A stretch of DNA of 5,872 nt, taken from Bacteroidota bacterium (lineage in GTDB: Bacteria; Bacteroidota; Bacteroidia; Flavobacteriales; Flavobacteriaceae). Below the pieces are notes generated by a model. The model worked only from the letters and a program-made list of their open reading frames with translations. It did not search any database and was not told the origin of the DNA. Location of the stretch: the NCBI GenBank assembly GCA_023386255.1, contig JAEWKB010000018.1, forward strand, positions 1 to 5,872, written 5' to 3'. Numbering within the stretch: the first letter of the stretch is position 1; the number at the start of each line of letters is the position of its first letter. Positions 5,763-5,872 of the stretch are shown here, piece by piece. Made by a program: the position numbers and the translations under genes.

Positions 5763-5872
<110 letters not shown>

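Overview
The window reads as ordinary chromosomal DNA of a Bacteroidota bacterium, most likely Flavobacterium or a close relative in the Flavobacteriaceae. The reasons are the 5S rRNA sequence at the right edge, the moderately low GC content, three predicted lipoproteins with Bacteroidota-like lipoboxes, start codons without a Shine-Dalgarno sequence, and several upstream matches to the Bacteroidota -7 promoter element TAnnTTTG. The genus is an inference. I found no phage, transposase, CRISPR, tRNA or toxin-antitoxin gene, and no evidence of a novel multi-gene system.

Left part, minus strand: the 5' end of a small lipoprotein gene runs off the left edge. It is preceded by a 12-TM MFS transporter of the UMF1/Atg22-like family and, further right, by a secreted M48 zinc metalloprotease lipoprotein with its own strong terminator. 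The 298 bases between transporter and protease hold that terminator, a second minus-strand UUCG-capped terminator, and possibly a very short RNA gene between them.

Centre, plus strand: a compact three-gene cluster starts divergently from the protease. It encodes an alpha/beta hydrolase, an MsrB methionine sulfoxide reductase with a lipoprotein signal, and a second MsrB without a signal. The hydrolase and first msrB overlap by 68 bases in different frames, and the two msrB genes are 5 bases apart. A terminator built on a TCGAA-containing inverted repeat closes the cluster. The two MsrB enzymes probably repair methionine-R-sulfoxide in two compartments, the envelope and the cytoplasm. The hydrolase's substrate is unknown.

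Right part: an endonuclease III-like DNA repair gene on the plus strand has His where the second Fe-S cysteine is expected. It converges on a small DUF1232 membrane protein gene on the minus strand. To its right are a perfect rRNA-operon terminator and the 5S rRNA, both on the minus strand. The 5S gene is the tail of an rRNA operon whose 23S and 16S genes would lie beyond the right edge.

The features most worth a second look are the hydrolase/msrB overlap, which may be a shifted ATGA junction, the unusual cluster ligand in the Nth-like protein, and the small repeats around 4513-4608 and 5303-5367.
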